Shown: positions 61,598 through 64,000 of the stretch, in pieces
Numbering within the stretch: position 1 is the first letter of the stretch
How the letters are laid out: each line of letters begins with the position of its first letter
From: CAYVSF01 sp046482855
GTDB lineage: Bacteria > Bacteroidota > Bacteroidia > Bacteroidales > UBA12077
Assembly (NCBI GenBank): GCA_046482855.1
Contig: JAWOEH010000127.1
Coordinates: 1-64,000, forward strand
Direction: 5' to 3'
DNA length: 64,000 nt
Notes under the pieces: model-generated
The model's input: the letters and a program-made list of their open reading frames with translations, nothing else
Databases searched by the model: none
What the model was told of the DNA's origin: nothing
Program-made: the position numbers and the translations under genes

Positions 61598-63394
61598 TTA
61601 TTTTGGTTGGCGTTTACGCTCATTCTCTTTTAGAAAAATCTTTCGTAAACGAATGGCTTTTGGTGTTACTTCTACATATTCATCGTGCTGGATATACTCC
61701 AGAGCCTCTTCCAGCGAGAATTTTATGGAGGGTGCTATTCGGGCTTTATCATCGGAACCTGAAGCACGAACGTTGGACATTTTTTTACTCTTGGTGACGT
61801 TTACTACCAGATCACCTTGTTTGGTGTGTTCACCAACAACTTGTCCTTCATACACCTCTTCTTGTGGGTCAACAAAGAAACGACCTCTGTCCTGCAATTT
61901 GTCAATTGCATAAGCAAACGCATTTCCGGTTTCCAGCGCAATGAGGGAGCCATTCTGACGTTTTTCAAAATCGCCTTTATATGCCTCAAAAGCTTCGAAG
62001 CGGTGAGTCATGACAGCTTCTCCTGCGGTGGCTGTCATCAAGATGTTTTTTAGGCCTATAATGCCCCGCGAAGGAATATTGAATTCCAGAATTGTTCTGT
62101 CGCCCTTGCGTTCCATATTAATCAGTTCCCCCTTGCGTTGCTGTACCTGTTCAATGGCTTTTCCTGACTGTTCTTCGGGAAGATCAATGGTCAACAGCTC
62201 TACAGGTTCGTGTTTTTCTCCGTCAATTTCTTTAATAATTACCCTTGGCTGTCCAACCTGCAGCTCGTAGCCCTCGCGTCGCATGGTTTCAATCAGCACC
62301 GACAGGTGTAAAATCCCCCGGCCGTACACATTAAAGGCTTCGGCTTTGTTTGTGGATTCAACACGTAGAGCCAGGTTTTTTTCCAATTCCTTCTCCAGGC
62401 GCTCGTTCAGGTGTCGGGAAGTGACAAATTTTCCGTCACGACCAAAGAAGGGGGAGTCGTTAATGGTGAAGAGCATGCTCATGGTGGGCTCATCGATGGC
62501 AATTGGATCTAAACCCTCAGGGTTTTCAAGATCCGCAACGGTGTCGCCAATGCCAAAATTCTCAAGGCCAACCAATGCACAGATGTCGCCGGCTTGTACC
62601 GACTCCACTTTTCGTTTGCTGAGTCCTTCGTAAATCATCAGCTCTTTAATACGGGTGCGTTTGATGGATTGGTCGCGTTTAACCAAAGAAACAGGCATGT
62701 TGGGGCGTAACTCCCCACGCAACAACTTCCCAATAGCAATTCGCCCGATATACGGGGAGTAATCGAGTGAGGTAATCAGGAGTTGGGGTGTTCCTTCGTA
62801 GGTTACCGGCTGTGGCACATGTTTAATAATGGCTTCCATCAAAGGGGCAATATCATTTGAGGGTTTTTTCCAATCATCGGACATCCAGCCCTCTTTTGCC
62901 GAACCATATACAGTAGGGAAGTCCAGCTGTTCTTCGGTAGCATCCAGATTAAACATCAAATCGAACACCTCTTCCTGTACCTCTTCTGGGCGACAATTTT
63001 TCTTGTCTACCTTGTTGATAACCACAATGGGCTTGAGGCCTAACGAAAGGGCTTTTTGCAGCACAAAACGGGTTTGTGGCATGGTGCCTTCAAAGGCATC
63101 AACCAGCAGTAGTACGCCGTCGGCCATATTTAACACACGCTCTACCTCTCCACCAAAATCGGCGTGACCAGGTGTGTCGATGATATTAATCTTAATGTCC
63201 TTGTAGTTTACCGAAACATTTTTTGACAAGATGGTAATACCGCGCTCGCGCTCCAGATCGTTGCTATCCAGTATCAGATCGCCCGGATTCTCATTTTCTC
63301 TAAACAACTGACCGAAGTATAACATTTTATCCACTAAGGTGGTTTTGCCATGATCAACGTGGGCAATAATGGCGATATTTCTCATCTCTTTCAT
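61598..63394 (-). CDS. typA: Translational GTPase TypA/BipA
   Basis: 598 residues from the ATG at 63394 (MKEMRNIAIIAHVDHGKTTL). An ATG at 63418 adds eight residues not seen in the family; one at 63385 (MRNIAI) is also possible. G1 AHVDHGKT, G3 DTPGHADFGG, G4 NKVDKK, the beta-barrel domain II, and the TypA-specific C-terminal domain (SRGIIGLKNILMTATAGEAV, MTHRFEAFEAYKGD) are all present. TypA binds the ribosome like EF-G and supports assembly and stress growth. A TACCTTTG box lies upstream. Confidence 0.97.
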   Translation of the reverse strand: MKEMRNIAIIAHVDHGKTTLVDKMLYFGQLFRENENPGDLILDSNDLERERGITILSKNVSVNYKDIKINIIDTPGHADFGGEVERVLNMADGVLLLVDAFEGTMPQTRFVLQKALSLGLKPIVVINKVDKKNCRPEEVQEEVFDLMFNLDATEEQLDFPTVYGSAKEGWMSDDWKKPSNDIAPLMEAIIKHVPQPVTYEGTPQLLITSLDYSPYIGRIAIGKLLRGELRPNMPVSLVKRDQSIKRTRIKELMIYEGLSKRKVESVQAGDICALVGLENFGIGDTVADLENPEGLDPIAIDEPTMSMLFTINDSPFFGRDGKFVTSRHLNERLEKELEKNLALRVESTNKAEAFNVYGRGILHLSVLIETMRREGYELQVGQPRVIIKEIDGEKHEPVELLTIDLPEEQSGKAIEQVQQRKGELINMERKGDRTILEFNIPSRGIIGLKNILMTATAGEAVMTHRFEAFEAYKGDFEKRQNGSLIALETGNAFAYAIDKLQDRGRFFVDPQEEVYEGQVVGEHTKQGDLVVNVTKSKKMSNVRASGSDDKARIAPSIKFSLEEALEYIQHDEYVEVTPKAIRLRKIFLKENERKRQPK

Positions 63395-63470
63395 ACAATA
63401 TAATTTTCTAACTATCAATAATAACGGGCATTCCAGCCATGGGGATCTGGCATCCTAAAATTTAAGGGTG

Positions 63471-63478
63471 CAAAGGTA
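63471..63478 (-). promoter_or_regulatory. Putative -7 box for typA
   Basis: Minus-strand TACCTTTG, an exact TAnnTTTG, 77 bases upstream of the chosen start. Confidence 0.45.
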
Positions 63479-63539
63479 GGGCTTTTTCCTGAACCTGAGC
63501 GAAAAAAGTAGATTAAGATGAGGTACTTATTTCATACAA

Positions 63540-63568
63540 AGAAAAAGCCGCTCCTAAATGGAACGGCT
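63540..63568 (-). terminator. Terminator of the DUF2723 gene
   Basis: Minus-strand AGCCG-TTCC pairs with GGA-GCGGCT (inner mismatch) and is followed by TTTTTC. Confidence 0.7.
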
Positions 63569-63596
63569 AAAGGAAACGAGTTGTTCACCTGGTGGG

Positions 63597-64000
63597 TTAT
63601 AAACCCATCGACAGGTTAAGAATGTTGTCAATACTATCAGCAACATCTGTTTGCTTATTGTTTCGTGCAGCTTCAGCTAAACGGTAAAGCTTGTGCATTG
63701 CTAAGCGTTGTTCATACTCGATGCTTGGCGCAAGGTGCCCAGGCAAGCTCGTAAAGTAGAGCAACTCTTGTTCTGCATCCTGCGCAATATCCAGAGCCAA
63801 CTGGTTGGCTTTTTCGATGGCTCCTGCTTGGTAGTAGGAATTTACCAACCGAAGCGATAACAAGTTATAGGGGTAGTTTTGCGGGGGCATTAATTCTACA
63901 CATCGATCTAAAACAGCTACGGCAGAGTCTCGCTTTCCCTGTTCCGATAGAGCATCTGCTAAACGGGCAAATTTATTCCGTATGCGTACTACCCGTGTCG
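63597..64000 (-). CDS. C-terminus of a DUF2723 (GT117-type) membrane protein
   Basis: The frame is open from the stop at 63597 to the right edge, giving about 134 C-terminal residues; the N-terminal part lies outside. It begins TRVVRIRNKFARLADALSEQ and continues GKRDSAVAVLDRCVELMPPQ, then a helical TPR-like end (NYPYNLLSLRLVNSYYQAGA, IEKANQLALDIAQDAEQELL, YFTSLPGHLAP). The R-x-RNKFARLA-x-AL and A-V-x-VLDRC-x-ELMP patterns are the C-terminal signature of the Bacteroidota DUF2723 family, large multi-helix proteins related to PMT-type protein glycosyltransferases. An ATG at 63890 is internal and not the start. Confidence 0.82.
   Translation of the reverse strand, partial: TRVVRIRNKFARLADALSEQGKRDSAVAVLDRCVELMPPQNYPYNLLSLRLVNSYYQAGAIEKANQLALDIAQDAEQELLYFTSLPGHLAPSIEYEQRLAMHKLYRLAEAARNNKQTDVADSIDNILNLSMGL

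Overview
The window looks like a chromosomal segment of a member of the Bacteroidota. Support comes from the gene content: the yceD-rpmF-plsX-fabH block, a DUF5686 surface protein, a DUF2723 C-terminus, TPR-SpoIIE phosphatases, paired M16 proteins, a head-GIN domain protein, and an atpD-atpC pair with a one-domain epsilon subunit. It also comes from at least a dozen putative -7 boxes of the form TAnnTTTG, the primary sigma factor signature of this phylum. Within the phylum a Marinilabiliales/Bacteroidales-like organism is my guess only. I saw no insertion sequence, CRISPR array, prophage or rRNA, and every gap between genes is under 300 bases.

Layout. 1-5300: a GT9 glycosyltransferase (cut by the left edge), an exported hydrolase and atpC-atpD on the minus strand, two small outer-membrane barrels, and an isoprenyl diphosphate synthase. 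5300-17100 (minus): a TPR/SpoIIE phosphatase; a membrane-anchored corrinoid/Fe-S protein resembling reductive dehalogenases; an apparent operon cvpA-like, PLP gamma-lyase-like, tyrS, Wzz-like, O-antigen ligase-like; and a DUF5686 protein. 17200-24100: tRNA-Arg(CCU) with a very clear promoter and terminator, a GAF sensor, a Tsx-like channel plus purine permease, a two-CxxC protein, a tandem Usp protein, and a DUF2975/YozG-type pair. 24000-27600: an active and an inactive M16 peptidase homologue. 27600-33400 (minus): a TetR-controlled operon encoding a LolA-like carrier, two FtsX-type permeases, an ABC ATPase and an outer-membrane barrel, which together look like a complete envelope-spanning lipid or lipoprotein export route. 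33500-46500: a TPR hybrid kinase, an ECF sigma/anti-sigma/barrel operon, a second TPR/SpoIIE phosphatase, pepE, and an ABC exporter whose permease is broken by one in-frame amber codon. 46400-64000: a U32 peptidase-family protein, an AsmA-like protein, a histidine kinase, yceD-rpmF-plsX-fabH, mnmH, an AIM24-family protein coupled to a hybrid kinase, rsgA, typA, and a DUF2723 C-terminus at the right edge.

Together the region mixes housekeeping functions (ATP synthase, aminoacylation, fatty-acid initiation, ribosome GTPases, tRNA modification) with envelope biogenesis and sensing. The most interesting parts are the TetR-regulated LolA/FtsX/ABC/barrel operon and the N-terminally membrane-anchored RdhA-like protein. 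All calls are by reading translated sequence; no database search was run.
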